This document shows positions 46,270-54,945 of a DNA stretch of 64,000 nucleotides, piece by piece; position 1 is the first letter of the stretch, and the number at the start of each line of letters is the position of its first letter. A model generated the notes under the pieces. That model did no database searches. It saw only the letters and a list, made by a program, of their open reading frames with translations, and was not told the origin of the DNA. Source of the DNA: Megasphaera paucivorans (GTDB taxonomy: Bacteria; Bacillota; Negativicutes; Veillonellales; Megasphaeraceae); contig NZ_FNHQ01000006.1 in assembly GCF_900103535.1 (NCBI RefSeq), forward strand, positions 54,666-118,665. Reading direction: 5' to 3'. The position numbers were made by a program, and so were the translations under genes.

Positions 46270-46512
46270 GGATATGTCATGTTCTATCAGCTATAGTAGA
46301 TAATGAAACAGCTATGGATCAAGAATTTGAATCTCATATAATAAATGAAAAAATGTTAACTTATACCGAATGCTGCTTGCCAAAGTTCAAATTCAAAAAC
46401 CCGTTTCACTTTATATATAATATTTTTATAACTTCAATAATTTGATTTAATTATATCATATTTCCTTATATATAGATATAAGGAAATGTATTTATCTCTT
46501 TTCATATTTTTA
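46270..46512. other. AT-rich spacer
   Basis: No supported gene. The acyltransferase promoter must lie at the left end, but I could not assign boxes with confidence. Confidence 0.3.
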
Positions 46513-46710
46513 TGGTATAATATTAATTAGTAGTTATTATAATTGTATTTATAAATATATGAAACGCCCTTATGATTACACTAAAATGATTTAGTTCTAA
46601 ACGGAAATGAGATAGCGAAAGAAAAAATAAACATTACTTTTTAATAATTGACCCGATATTATAAACAACCAGCTTATGTAAAACCCTTATTTTTACATAA
46701 GCTGGTTTTA
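46513..46710 (+). ncRNA. Candidate small RNA transcript
   Basis: An extended -10 (tggtataat, 46513-46521) is followed about 145 bases later by a perfect 17-bp hairpin (46667-46683 with 46691-46707) and a short T run, with no real frame between them (only an 11-codon ATG frame without a ribosome binding site). A transcript of about 180 nt is predicted. No family is recognised. Confidence 0.35.
46667..46707 (+). terminator. 17-bp perfect terminator hairpin
   Basis: aaccagcttatgtaaaa (46667-46683) pairs with 46691-46707 around loop cccttat, then ttaac. It lies upstream of the 66-aa gene and downstream of no recognised gene. Confidence 0.7.
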
Positions 46711-46770
46711 ACATCATTCCCATATCATACTTTTATACTTATATGCTTATCATAGAATCAGGTGACTAAA

Positions 46771-46971
46771 ATGACTGAAAAAGACATATACGCGATTTGC
46801 TCACAAGCCTTATCCAATAGCAACTTAGAGAACGATTGCAAAGCAATTGCTAAATCGGTTCAAAATAAAGATTATAATAATGTTGCCCAACTTTTAAGAG
46901 TAATAATTGCAACTTCAGTAACTGCTTGCATTTGCGACGTTCTTGAAATTCAAAGAAAAAATAAAAAATAA
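46771..46971 (+). CDS. 66-aa hypothetical protein
   Basis: Unrecognised small protein beginning MTEKDIYAICSQALS, predicted largely helical, with cysteines at ICS, DCK and ACICD and a basic tail (IQRKNKK). The ATG at 46771 is five bases after aggtga; a GTG at 46762 is part of that site rather than the start. The segment LLRVIIATSVTACICDVL is mildly hydrophobic but probably not membrane-spanning. No neighbour suggests a role. Confidence 0.6.
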   Translation: MTEKDIYAICSQALSNSNLENDCKAIAKSVQNKDYNNVAQLLRVIIATSVTACICDVLEIQRKNKK

Positions 46972-47070
46972 TCTTACTTAAAGATTTGCGCGCATCAAAG
47001 AAGTATTCAATGCATAATTATACGTTCAATATATTTGTCTTCTCTGCCTATATGACTGGCATACATAAAA

Positions 47071-47099
47071 AAAGGTGCCCATATAATATGGGCACCTTT
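47071..47099 (-). terminator. Terminator of the minus-strand candidate RNA
   Basis: aaaggtgcccata (47071-47083) pairs perfectly with 47087-47099. On minus it is followed by seven T; on plus there is no T run. So it terminates minus-strand transcription coming from 47.1-47.5 kb. Confidence 0.85.
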
Positions 47100-47280
47100 A
47101 CCTTGCGATAAATGGGGTAAGGATTTGCACCTTACAGGATGAATGGCCAATCAGATCATTACTGTATCTGTCGGGTTCATCAAGGCATTATATACTTAGA
47201 AGGGTAACACTACGCCGATAAAGTAATACGATGCCCCTGCGTCTATCTTTTCCGCCACCCATTATACATTTTGGCAAAAT
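47071..47280 (-). ncRNA. Candidate structured RNA, unknown class
   Basis: About 200 nt on minus with several nested complementary segments: an outer helix 47258-47263 with 47111-47116; inside it 47231-47235 with 47184-47188, 47193-47197 with 47221-47225, 47176-47181 with 47138-47143 enclosing 47166-47170 with 47152-47156, and a hairpin 47130-47135 with 47117-47122 stacked directly on the outer helix. A strong terminator closes it. A tataat-like -10 on minus (47286-47291) could start it, or it may be the 3' end of the 75-aa gene's mRNA. No protein frame fits. Not recognised as any riboswitch I know. Confidence 0.5.
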
Positions 47281-47286
47281 CAAAAA

Positions 47287-47514
47287 TTATAGTATATCTG
47301 TTTTTTTATTAATTTTCTTACAATACAGATCATAATATTCCTGATCTATACTAAATGATGACATAGGTACCGGATTATAGTTTTCATCATAGAGTTCATC
47401 AATTTTATTCGGATCCACAAAACCACTATAATGTGTACTATCCATATCATGATTCACTTCAAAATATCCCGAACGATGATACGTACATGGTTTTAGCTTT
47501 GTTTTATCTATCAT
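47287..47514 (-). CDS. 75-aa hypothetical protein
   Basis: Unrecognised small acidic protein starting MIDKTKLKPCTYHRSGYFE and rich in Tyr, Asp and Asn, ending NKKTDIL. ATG 47514 follows gggaggc by five bases; the frame extends upstream but without a site. No signal peptide or transmembrane helix. No terminator lies directly after it, so its transcript may run into the structured region ending at 47071. Confidence 0.6.
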   Translation of the reverse strand: MIDKTKLKPCTYHRSGYFEVNHDMDSTHYSGFVDPNKIDELYDENYNPVPMSSFSIDQEYYDLYCKKINKKTDIL

Positions 47515-47559
47515 AAAAAGCCTCCCGCATATTAAAAATATCATTGCATAAATAACAAA

Positions 47560-47582
47560 AAAACACTCTCCCTGAGTGTTTT
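47560..47582 (-). terminator. Terminator upstream of the 75-aa gene
   Basis: aaaacactc (47560-47568) pairs with 47574-47582; on minus seven T follow. No annotated gene ends here, which suggests a non-coding transcript. Confidence 0.75.
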
Positions 47583-47660
47583 AACTATGATGATACCCAT
47601 CGTATTTGTATTGCAGAAAGTTTTCCCGTCCCCACCTTCCAAAAGGTCTTGCTGTTTCAT
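47560..47660 (-). ncRNA. Candidate ~100-nt small RNA
   Basis: On minus an extended -10 (tgttataat; plus coordinates 47666-47674) precedes about 100 bases with no reading frame, ending in the terminator at 47560-47582. The predicted RNA contains a small hairpin gaccttttggaaggt. The element ccaaaaggt occurs twice, at 47639-47647 and 47677-47685, 38 bases apart. Unknown class. Confidence 0.4.
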
Positions 47661-47674
47661 TACATATTATAACA

Positions 47675-47827
47675 CTCCAAAAGGTTTTTCTATTTCATAT
47701 ATCTTACAATCGACAAATGTTTATAATTAGCTCAGTTCTAATTGTTACCTTTTACCTTTATAGTATATCACAAACGCAAAACAAAAGCTATAGAGGATAT
47801 AAACCCGTGCTTATGTAAAATCACAAT
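47675..47827. other. Spacer between candidate RNA and rpsI terminator
   Basis: No supported gene. A 70-codon plus-strand frame crosses it, but it lacks a ribosome binding site and runs through the repeats and candidate promoter. Confidence 0.4.
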
Positions 47828-47861
47828 AAAAAAAACCGCGTAAATAAAATATTTACGCGGT
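47828..47861 (-). terminator. Terminator of rplM-rpsI
   Basis: accgcgtaaat (47835-47845) pairs with 47851-47861, and a T run follows on minus. An outer repeat (tcacaata 47821-47828 with 47873-47880) extends the structure around it. Confidence 0.85.
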
Positions 47862-47888
47862 ATATCCTTGCATATTGTGATGATAAAA

Positions 47889-48281
47889 TTAACGTTTGCT
47901 AAACTGTGAAGCTTTTCTAGCTTTCTTCAAGCCGTATTTACGACGTTCTTTTTCACGCGGATCGCGAGTCAAAAACCCTGCCTTTTTTAACGACTGACGA
48001 AAATCCTGATCTACTTCGAGAAGTGCCCGACTGATGCCATGACGAATAGCGCCGGCTTGACCTGACGGTCCGCCGCCTTTTACGTCAGCAACGACATCAT
48101 ACTGTTCGGTAACACCTGTCAATACGAGCGGCTGTTTAATAACTAATTCCAGCGTTTTACGACCGAAATATTCATTTAATTCTTTTTTATTTACTACGAT
48201 TTTGCCTTGACCCGGAACCAGACGAACTCTGGCAACCGATGTCTTTCTACGGCCAGTGCCGTAGTACTGTGCTACTGCCAT
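47889..48281 (-). CDS. rpsI: 30S ribosomal protein S9
   Basis: 130-aa ribosomal protein of the small-subunit head. [17 protein letters not shown] at the start and the basic C terminus [21 protein letters not shown] region with terminal SKR, which contacts P-site tRNA, are typical. Second gene of rplM-rpsI, 18 bases after rplM. Confidence 0.98.
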   Translation of the reverse strand: MAVAQYYGTGRRKTSVARVRLVPGQGKIVVNKKELNEYFGRKTLELVIKQPLVLTGVTEQYDVVADVKGGGPSGQAGAIRHGISRALLEVDQDFRQSLKKAGFLTRDPREKERRKYGLKKARKASQFSKR

Positions 48282-48299
48282 GAAATCTTCCTCCCGGTT

Positions 48300-48740
48300 T
48301 TAACGAATATCTAAATTTAAAACTTCAGGTTTCTGCGCCTGATGTGGATGTTCCGGACCTGCATACACGTTCAATTTCCGATACATCTGTTCACCCAATT
48401 TAGTATGGGGAATCATTCCCTTAATCGCCATTTCAACAACACGTTCCGGATGTGTTTCTAGCATATGACCTGCTTGTGTGTAGGTTGCACCACCGGGATA
48501 ACCGGAATGGCGGAAATAAATCTTTTTTGTTAATTTCTTGCCTGTTAACTTAACCTTTTCTGCATTGATAACGATGACATAATCACCTGTATCCATATGC
48601 GGTGTAAATGTAGGTTTATGTTTTCCCCGAAGAACTTTTGCAACTTCGGCAGCAAGACGTCCTAAAGTCTGACCTTCAGCGTCAACAACAAACCATTTCC
48701 GTTCGATGTTGCTCGGGTTGGCCATAAATGTAGTTTTCAT
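48300..48740 (-). CDS. rplM: 50S ribosomal protein L13
   Basis: 146-aa early-assembling large-subunit protein. Family stretches include [46 protein letters not shown] and [12 protein letters not shown]. In Escherichia coli L13 represses its own operon; the leader upstream suggests related control here. Confidence 0.98.
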   Translation of the reverse strand: MKTTFMANPSNIERKWFVVDAEGQTLGRLAAEVAKVLRGKHKPTFTPHMDTGDYVIVINAEKVKLTGKKLTKKIYFRHSGYPGGATYTQAGHMLETHPERVVEMAIKGMIPHTKLGEQMYRKLNVYAGPEHPHQAQKPEVLNLDIR

Positions 48741-48828
48741 GCTGTATAATTCCTCCCTGATACGACTAACTAACCAAAGCTTTGCAGCTTTTCATCCGGG
48801 GCTAGTGGATTCCAAGTCAAAAGCTTAC
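48741..48828 (-). promoter_or_regulatory. L13-type leader of rplM
   Basis: About 88 nt of leader between the promoter and rplM. A stem is visible near 48775-48796 (aaagctttgcagctttt on plus is self-complementary), followed by the ribosome binding site gggagg. Position and gene match the L13 autoregulatory leader of Firmicutes; identity as that family is inferred. Confidence 0.55.
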
Positions 48829-48834
48829 TCATAT

Positions 48835-48863
48835 ATTCTATAGATTAAAACCTCCTTTGTCAA
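48835..48863 (-). promoter_or_regulatory. Promoter of rplM-rpsI
   Basis: On minus, consensus ttgaca (48858-48863), 17 bases, tagaat (48835-48840). Confidence 0.8.
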
Positions 48864-48924
48864 GGACTTTTTACATAACTTCGTTATTCCTATATGCAGT
48901 CTTTATTTTTTACAAAAAATAAAT

Positions 48925-48953
48925 TGACAAATATTTTTCTCCATGTTAGACTT
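48925..48953 (+). promoter_or_regulatory. Promoter of the metY-metA T-box transcript
   Basis: ttgaca (48925-48930), 17 bases, tagact (48948-48953) with TG at 48945-48946 as an extended -10. Divergent from the rplM promoter. Confidence 0.78.
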
Positions 48954-48959
48954 AGGCAA

Positions 48960-49240
48960 AACTTGAAAGTTGCAATGAAGAGAAGAGTACATAAAGAAGA
49001 TTGTTGCAGAGAGCTCTCGCTTGGTGAAAGAGAGTACATGACACCTTATGGAAAATGGACTCTGAGCAGATATGTCGAATAATTAGACAATCCGGGCGTG
49101 CCCGTTACAGCACTAGAGTATTAAAGGCTTTCTTATAAGCCTGCGTACTTGAAGAGGTTTAATTCGTGAGGATTAAACAAAATTGGGTGGTATCACGGTG
49201 CTTCCGTCCCTTGTTAAGGGGATGGAAGCTTTTTTTATTG
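48960..49240 (+). promoter_or_regulatory. Methionine T-box leader of metY-metA
   Basis: T-box sequence gggtggtatcacgg at 49185-49198 (a variant of the usual GGUACCGCG), followed by a terminator: 49200-49212 pairs with 49216-49229, then eight T. A plausible specifier AUG lies at 49055-49057 in stem I. Methionine starvation (uncharged tRNA-Met) should switch on metY-metA. A 62-codon frame inside this leader is not a gene. Confidence 0.85.
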
Positions 49241-49299
49241 CAAACTTCCGTACGTTACAACCTTCAAGTTAAAAATTATCTATTTAGGGGGTATATATC

Positions 49300-50583
49300 A
49301 TGAGTAAAAATTATCATTTCGAAACATTGCAGCAACATGCCGGTCAAATTGCCGATCCAACAACAGGTTCCCGTGCTGTCCCCATTTATCAGACAACATC
49401 ATATGTATTTAAAGATACACAGGAAGGAGAAGATTTATTTGCACTGCGCAAACCAGGGTATATCTACAGCCGTCTTACCAATCCCACGCAATCTGTTTTA
49501 GAAGAACGAATCGCTGCATTGGAAAACGGTACGGCTGGCTTAGCAACTGCCAGCGGCATGTCCGCTATTGCATATTCTATATTAAATCTGGCAGGCGCCA
49601 ATGATGAAATCATATCCGCTTCCACTTTATATGGCGGCACATTTGAATTATTTAGTGAAACATTGCAGAATTTAGGAATTACCACCCATTTCGTCAATGC
49701 AGATAATCCCGAAGAAATCACAGCGGCTATTAATACCAAAACAAAAGCTGTCTACCTTGAAAGTTTAGGTAATCCCGCGATTAATATTCCTGATTTTGAA
49801 GCTATTGCAAAAATCGCTCATGATAACGGACTTCCGGTAATTGTGGATAATACGTTTGCCACTCCCTTTTTATTCCGGCCGCTTGACCATGGAGCAGATA
49901 TTGTTGTCCATTCAGCAACAAAATTCATCGGCGGCCATGGCACTAGCCTAGGTGGTCTTATCATAGAAAATGGAAAATTCAATTGGAAAGAATCCGGACG
50001 TTTTCCGAAAATCACTTCTCCCGATTCTGCGTATAACGGCGTTAACTTTGCTAAAGATATTCCCACAGCGAGTTTTGTTACCCGCATTCGCGCTAAAACA
50101 TTACGCGATCTGGGAGCTTGTATCAGTCCTTTTAATGCCTGGCTGCTGCTGCAAGGCCTTGAATCTCTATCACTGCGTGTAGAACGTCATGTAAAGAACG
50201 CTGAAAAAATCGCTGAATTTTTAGAAAACCATGAAGATGTTGCTAAAGTAAATTATCCCACCTTACCTTCTTCTCCTTACTATAAACTAGCACAGAAATA
50301 TTTTCCCAATGGAGCGGGCTCCATCTTTTCCTTCGAACTTAATGGCGGATATAAGGCAGCTCGTGCATTTATTGACGGCGCAGAAATTTTTTCCGACCTG
50401 GCAAATGTAGGAGATTCAAAATCACTGCTAGTTCATCCTGCATCTACAACCCACCAGCAGCTGAATGAAGATGCATTGCATGCCTGCGGCATCACTCCCG
50501 GCACTATTCGTATTTCTATCGGCTTGGAAAATGTAGACGATCTTGTCGAAGATATCCAACAGGCTCTGGCAAAAGCCAAATAA
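49300..50583 (+). CDS. metY: O-acetylhomoserine sulfhydrylase
   Basis: 427-aa PLP enzyme of the Cys/Met metabolism family making homocysteine from O-acetylhomoserine and sulfide. N-terminal [30 protein letters not shown], the PLP lysine in [14 protein letters not shown], and the long [20 protein letters not shown] segment identify MetY rather than cystathionine synthase/lyase. It follows the Met T-box; metA lies 30 bases downstream. Confidence 0.94.
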   Translation: MSKNYHFETLQQHAGQIADPTTGSRAVPIYQTTSYVFKDTQEGEDLFALRKPGYIYSRLTNPTQSVLEERIAALENGTAGLATASGMSAIAYSILNLAGANDEIISASTLYGGTFELFSETLQNLGITTHFVNADNPEEITAAINTKTKAVYLESLGNPAINIPDFEAIAKIAHDNGLPVIVDNTFATPFLFRPLDHGADIVVHSATKFIGGHGTSLGGLIIENGKFNWKESGRFPKITSPDSAYNGVNFAKDIPTASFVTRIRAKTLRDLGACISPFNAWLLLQGLESLSLRVERHVKNAEKIAEFLENHEDVAKVNYPTLPSSPYYKLAQKYFPNGAGSIFSFELNGGYKAARAFIDGAEIFSDLANVGDSKSLLVHPASTTHQQLNEDALHACGITPGTIRISIGLENVDDLVEDIQQALAKAK

Positions 50584-50613
50584 TATATTATTTCAATAAG
50601 GAGTGCTGGACAT

Positions 50614-51552
50614 ATGCCAATTCAAATTTCCGATCACGTATCGGCAAAAGAAATCTTACAAAAAGAAGGTATCTTTACTATTGAACAAGGAAGAGCCCTC
50701 CATCAAGATATTCGTCCGTTAAAAATTCTTATTCTTAATTTAATGCCTCTCAAAAAGCCAACGGAATTGCAGTTATTACGGCTTTTAGGAGACTCCCCTT
50801 TACAAATAAAAGTAGATTTCTGCCACACAGCCACTCATCAAAGCACCCACACCGATCCCACATATCTCGAAAAATGTTATTACACATTTTCTGATATTCA
50901 AAACAGATATTATGATGGCCTGCTGATTACCGGTGCTCCTGTAGAGTTATCAGACTTTGAAGATGTGGATTACTGGCAGGAAATCATTACCTATCTTGAA
51001 TGGTCTAAAACTCATGTATTTTCTGTCATTCATTTTTGCTGGGGAGCTCAAGCAGCTCTCTATCACTATTATGGCATTCATAAACATACCCTTTCAAAAA
51101 AATTATTTGGTATTTATGAGTATCAGTTGACGGTCAAACATCATCCGCTGCTACGAGGCTTTGATGATCGTTATTTTATCCCTCAATCGAGGCACACGGC
51201 AATCGACGAAATATATGCACGCACCATACCGGAATTGCAAATTCTGTCCTGCTCCAAAGAAACGGGCATCAATATTTTAAGTACAAAAAATATCCGCAGA
51301 ATATTTATCCTCGGACATTTCGAATATGATCGACGCACCTTGGAAACAGAATATCTTCGTGACAAAAACAAAGGACTTTCTATTGATATTCCAGCCAACT
51401 ATTATCCTAATAATGACGACACGCAGATGCCTTCCTTTATCTGGTGCAGCTATGCTCATCTATTCTATCACAATTGGCTTAATACCGTATATCAGGAAAC
51501 ACCGTATAATCTTTTGGAATTAGAAAATGGATTTGAAGACTGTGCCCATTGA
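50614..51552 (+). CDS. metA: Homoserine O-acetyltransferase (MetA family)
   Basis: 312-aa MetA-type acyltransferase activating homoserine for methionine synthesis. RPLKILILNLMPLKKPTE near the N terminus and the catalytic cysteine C142 in IHFCWGAQAA are clear. Residue 111 is Glu (TGAPVELSDF); in studied MetA proteins Glu at this site gives acetyl-CoA and Gly gives succinyl-CoA specificity. So the product should be O-acetylhomoserine, matching MetY upstream. Ribosome binding site aaggag. Confidence 0.93.
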   Translation: MPIQISDHVSAKEILQKEGIFTIEQGRALHQDIRPLKILILNLMPLKKPTELQLLRLLGDSPLQIKVDFCHTATHQSTHTDPTYLEKCYYTFSDIQNRYYDGLLITGAPVELSDFEDVDYWQEIITYLEWSKTHVFSVIHFCWGAQAALYHYYGIHKHTLSKKLFGIYEYQLTVKHHPLLRGFDDRYFIPQSRHTAIDEIYARTIPELQILSCSKETGINILSTKNIRRIFILGHFEYDRRTLETEYLRDKNKGLSIDIPANYYPNNDDTQMPSFIWCSYAHLFYHNWLNTVYQETPYNLLELENGFEDCAH

Positions 51553-51674
51553 CCCTAATGTATAAATCACATAATACTATCTGTCAAAACCTCGTATTTT
51601 TTATTCATCTAATTTCTTTTATCTTATGCTGCAAGGTAAAACACCTTTCTATTCAAACGTTACTCCCACATAAA

Positions 51675-51728
51675 AAATTACAGCCGCCGGCTACGCTGCA
51701 TACGCAGATCAACCGACGGCTGTAATTT
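51675..51728. terminator. Bidirectional terminator between metA and upp
   Basis: aaattacagccg (51675-51686) pairs with 51717-51728, with inner pairing; T runs flank both sides. It ends metY-metA on plus and rpiB-upp on minus. Confidence 0.8.
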
Positions 51729-51760
51729 ATATATAATCCAATCTCATATCCACCTATATC

Positions 51761-52384
51761 TTATTTTGTACCAAATATCCGATCACCAGCATCACCTAAG
51801 CCTGGTACAATATATCCATTTTCGTTCAGCTTATCATCTAAAGCCGCTACAAAAATACGAACATCAGGATGCTGCTTATTGATTTCCTGTACACCCTGCG
51901 GCGCCGCGACCAGACACATCAGTTTAATATTCTTGATACCACGGTTCTTGAGCATGGTAATAGCCGCTGCAGCACTGCCTCCCGTCGCCAGCATGGGATC
52001 TACAATAATAAAATCTCGATCCTGTACATCCGGCAATTTGCAATAATATTCTACAGGCTTCAATGTCTTAGGATCCCGGTATAAGCCAATATGTCCTACT
52101 TTAGCAGTGGGAATCAAATTGAGCAGTCCCTGAACCATACCAAGTCCTGCACGAAGGACCGGAACAATTCCTAATTGCTTACCACTCAACTGTTTCCCTG
52201 TCATTTTTGTAATCGGTGTTTCAATTTCTACATCTTCCAGTGGGAGATCTCGGGTTATTTCATATCCCATAAGCATTGTAATTTCTACTAATAAATCCCG
52301 AAAATCCTTCGATCCCGTTTCCTTCATTCTCATTAACGTAACCTTATGTTGAATCAGTGGGTGATCCATCACTTGTACATGCAT
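51761..52384 (-). CDS. upp: Uracil phosphoribosyltransferase
   Basis: 207-aa salvage enzyme making UMP from uracil and PRPP. PRPP loop [28 protein letters not shown] and [13 protein letters not shown] at the C terminus are diagnostic. I start at ATG 52384 (MHVQVMDHP) after aaggagg; eleven further upstream codons lack a site. Last gene of the rpmE-to-upp string, 35 bases after rpiB. Confidence 0.96.
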   Translation of the reverse strand: MHVQVMDHPLIQHKVTLMRMKETGSKDFRDLLVEITMLMGYEITRDLPLEDVEIETPITKMTGKQLSGKQLGIVPVLRAGLGMVQGLLNLIPTAKVGHIGLYRDPKTLKPVEYYCKLPDVQDRDFIIVDPMLATGGSAAAAITMLKNRGIKNIKLMCLVAAPQGVQEINKQHPDVRIFVAALDDKLNENGYIVPGLGDAGDRIFGTK

Positions 52385-52419
52385 GTTGCACAAGCCTCCT
52401 TCTTGTTTATATAACATAA

Positions 52420-52857
52420 TTATTTATCCATTTCATTAATCATGCCGACACGAACCGCGTGACGACCACCATCAAACGGAGTATCCAGCCAAATTTTTAC
52501 AATTTCTCTAGCCAAGCCCGGTCCAATGACACGTTCACCCATAGTCAGAATATTGGCATCATTGTGGCGGCGAGAATATTCTGCAGAAAAGCAATCATGA
52601 CATAAAGCAGCTCGTATACCGTGTACTTTATTAGCGGCAATACCAATGCCTATTCCGGTACCGCAAATCAGAATTCCGCGATCAAAAGTACCATCCGCAA
52701 CTGCTTCAGCAACTTTTTTTGCAATAACCGGATAATCACAACGTTCTGGAGTCAGTGTCCCGTAATCGGTAAACTCAATACCCTCTTCCTGCAAATAGCC
52801 TTTAATGTTTTCCTTTAAGGCAAATCCGCCATGGTCACTACCAATAACTAATTTCAT
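52420..52857 (-). CDS. rpiB: Ribose-5-phosphate isomerase B
   Basis: 145-aa isomerase interconverting ribose and ribulose 5-phosphates. [16 protein letters not shown], the active-site cysteine in [17 protein letters not shown] and [18 protein letters not shown] match the RpiB family. It is the usual neighbour of upp. A tataat on minus at about 52888-52893 may be a promoter. Confidence 0.95.
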   Translation of the reverse strand: MKLVIGSDHGGFALKENIKGYLQEEGIEFTDYGTLTPERCDYPVIAKKVAEAVADGTFDRGILICGTGIGIGIAANKVHGIRAALCHDCFSAEYSRRHNDANILTMGERVIGPGLAREIVKIWLDTPFDGGRHAVRVGMINEMDK

Positions 52858-52970
52858 GTATTTCCCTCCTGTAATCTTAATTATTTTTATTATAACGCTT
52901 AACCCGTATCATGAATAGACATGATTAACAATTGTTTGTTTTTACAGTAATACCGAATAGATAATCATCA

Positions 52971-53021
52971 AAAAATCCCTTGAAAAGTATCTGATAGTAC
53001 CATACTTTCAACAAGGGATTT
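52971..53021 (-). terminator. Terminator after tsaC
   Basis: The arm at 52971-52990 pairs with 53002-53021 with a small bulge; six T follow on minus. It separates the rpmE-to-tsaC genes from rpiB-upp. Confidence 0.8.
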
Positions 53022-53025
53022 AATT

Positions 53026-54075
53026 TTATACTTCTATTACATCTCCGCCGGCAGCCTTTTTCATGCGATTCATGATAGCCATTCCAAGTCCAGCCGCATC
53101 AACGCCTTCGGCCAAAATATAATCCACCTTCACGTTGTCAAAAAACAACAGCCCCGTATACAACTGGCTGGCTAATGCTGGCTTATCCCCATGCTCTCCC
53201 CAAATATACATCATCTCTTTCGGAAAAGCCTCTGCAACTTGCCGGCTTACAAGAAAGCCTACTTTTTTCCCTTCTTGGCCTGCCTTTGTATAACGTTCTC
53301 TCAATGCAAGCGTCACATTTTTCACAGTTCCAACAGCTACCGTCATAGGAGCTGCCGGTGCATAATGTCTATATTTCATGCCCGGCGCCTTAGGTATTCC
53401 TTTACCGGTTACCAAATTAGTATCAATAAGAACATTCGATATGATTTTTCTCAGCATTTCCAAAGTAATCGCACCCGGCCGAAGAATCGTCACTGTATCA
53501 TCGACATTGCATTCTACTATAGTCGACTCTACGCCAATATGGCAAGGTCCCCCGTCAATAATCATGTCGACCCGGCCATTCATGTCATGCGCTACCTCTT
53601 CGGCTGTCGTCGGACTAGGCCGTCCGGATAAATTAGCACTGGGACCGGCTACGGGAACACCGGCTGCCTGTAAAAAAGCATGTGCAATTTTATGATCCGG
53701 ACACCGAAGCGCCACGGTATCTAATCCACCTGTTGCGGCATCTGGAATATGGGGCTGCCGAGGGAAAATAATAGTAAGCGGTCCCGGCCAAAATGTATCA
53801 AGAAGTTTTTGCGCAGTTGGTGTAATAAACGCCGCAACCTTCTTCACGGCCTCTTTATCCGGAACAGTCAAAATCAGAGGATTGTCACTGGGACGTCCTT
53901 TAGCAGCATAAATACCTCTGCAAGCCTCTGCATCAAGACCGTTTGCGCCAATACCATATACAGTCTCCGTCGGAAATACCACAAGTCCGCCATTTCTAAT
54001 AATGCGGCCAGCTTCTTCAAACACATTCTTCGCTGCATCTACATTGGTAATATGCACCATTTTTGTCTGCTTCAT
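53026..54075 (-). CDS. tsaC: L-threonylcarbamoyladenylate synthase (Sua5 type)
   Basis: 349-aa enzyme forming threonylcarbamoyl-AMP for t6A37 of ANN-decoding tRNAs. The N-terminal YrdC domain has VVFPTETVYGIGANG, KGRPSDNPLI, PSANLSGRPSPT and ESTIVE. A C-terminal Sua5 domain (from about residue 230) makes it the long form. It follows prmC by 6 bases. Confidence 0.94.
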   Translation of the reverse strand: MKQTKMVHITNVDAAKNVFEEAGRIIRNGGLVVFPTETVYGIGANGLDAEACRGIYAAKGRPSDNPLILTVPDKEAVKKVAAFITPTAQKLLDTFWPGPLTIIFPRQPHIPDAATGGLDTVALRCPDHKIAHAFLQAAGVPVAGPSANLSGRPSPTTAEEVAHDMNGRVDMIIDGGPCHIGVESTIVECNVDDTVTILRPGAITLEMLRKIISNVLIDTNLVTGKGIPKAPGMKYRHYAPAAPMTVAVGTVKNVTLALRERYTKAGQEGKKVGFLVSRQVAEAFPKEMMYIWGEHGDKPALASQLYTGLLFFDNVKVDYILAEGVDAAGLGMAIMNRMKKAAGGDVIEV

Positions 54076-54081
54076 TTCGAT

Positions 54082-54945
54082 CTACTCTTTTCGCTTAAAT
54101 ATTATAATCCGTTCAATATCTCCATAATCCTTAACTATTTTATCTATCATGTAATGCCCTGCTGCTTCAAATATATCAGATACATCCTTACACTGCCCCG
54201 CTCCTATTTCCACTGCACAATATCCATCTTGAGTCATATACTGCCAGGAAGCACCCGCTAACCGTCTATAATAAGATAATCCATCAATACCGCCAAACAA
54301 CGCTTGTTGCGGATCTCTTCGGACCTCCGGCTGCAAAGATTGCATATCCTCTTGTGTCAGATAGGGTGGATTAGATACAATCCAAGTATACGATCTGTGG
54401 GAAACATTGGCAAAAAGATCACTTTCAAGCCATTCTACTCGTTCCGATAGTTTAAAAGCCTCACTATTTTTTTTCGCAACAGTAAGTGCTGCGGATGAAA
54501 TGTCTACCCCGGTTCCGCTTGCCTTGGTCAAATAACTAAGTAAGCTCAAAATAATTGCACCGCTGCCGGTTCCTATATCTAATATTTCTATATGCACCGC
54601 GGGATTTTTTTCATAAGACAGTACGGTTTCCACAAGGATTTCCGTCTCTGGACGCGGAATCAAAACATCTGAATTAACAATAAAATTCATACCCATAAAG
54701 CTTGTAGTACCCAATAAATGCGCTACAGAAATACGATCTGCCCGTTTTTTTACAAAATCACGATACAAATCCAGCTCTCCTGCCGTCATAGGCTCGTCAT
54801 AATGAGCATATAAATAAATCCGCTCTTTTTTTAACACATGGGCCAAAAGGATTTCCGCATCAAGGCGAGGCGAATCAATTTCCTTTTTTTCAAAAAAATG
54901 CTGTGTCCATTGAAGAAGTTCTCCAATGGTCCAAATCTTATTCAT
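54082..54945 (-). CDS. prmC: Release factor glutamine methyltransferase
   Basis: 287-aa SAM-dependent enzyme methylating the GGQ glutamine of release factors. SAM motif [13 protein letters not shown], catalytic NPPY in IVSNPPYL, and the N-terminal helical bundle are visible. It overlaps the end of prfA by 8 bases, the usual prfA-prmC coupling. Confidence 0.95.
   Translation of the reverse strand: MNKIWTIGELLQWTQHFFEKKEIDSPRLDAEILLAHVLKKERIYLYAHYDEPMTAGELDLYRDFVKKRADRISVAHLLGTTSFMGMNFIVNSDVLIPRPETEILVETVLSYEKNPAVHIEILDIGTGSGAIILSLLSYLTKASGTGVDISSAALTVAKKNSEAFKLSERVEWLESDLFANVSHRSYTWIVSNPPYLTQEDMQSLQPEVRRDPQQALFGGIDGLSYYRRLAGASWQYMTQDGYCAVEIGAGQCKDVSDIFEAAGHYMIDKIVKDYGDIERIIIFKRKE

Noticed and set aside
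47606..47818. 70-codon plus-strand frame
   Set aside because: No ribosome binding site, crosses repeats and a candidate promoter, low-complexity product.
48894..49082. 62-codon plus-strand frame upstream of metY
   Set aside because: It spans the T-box promoter and stem I and has no ribosome binding site; the region is explained by the leader RNA.
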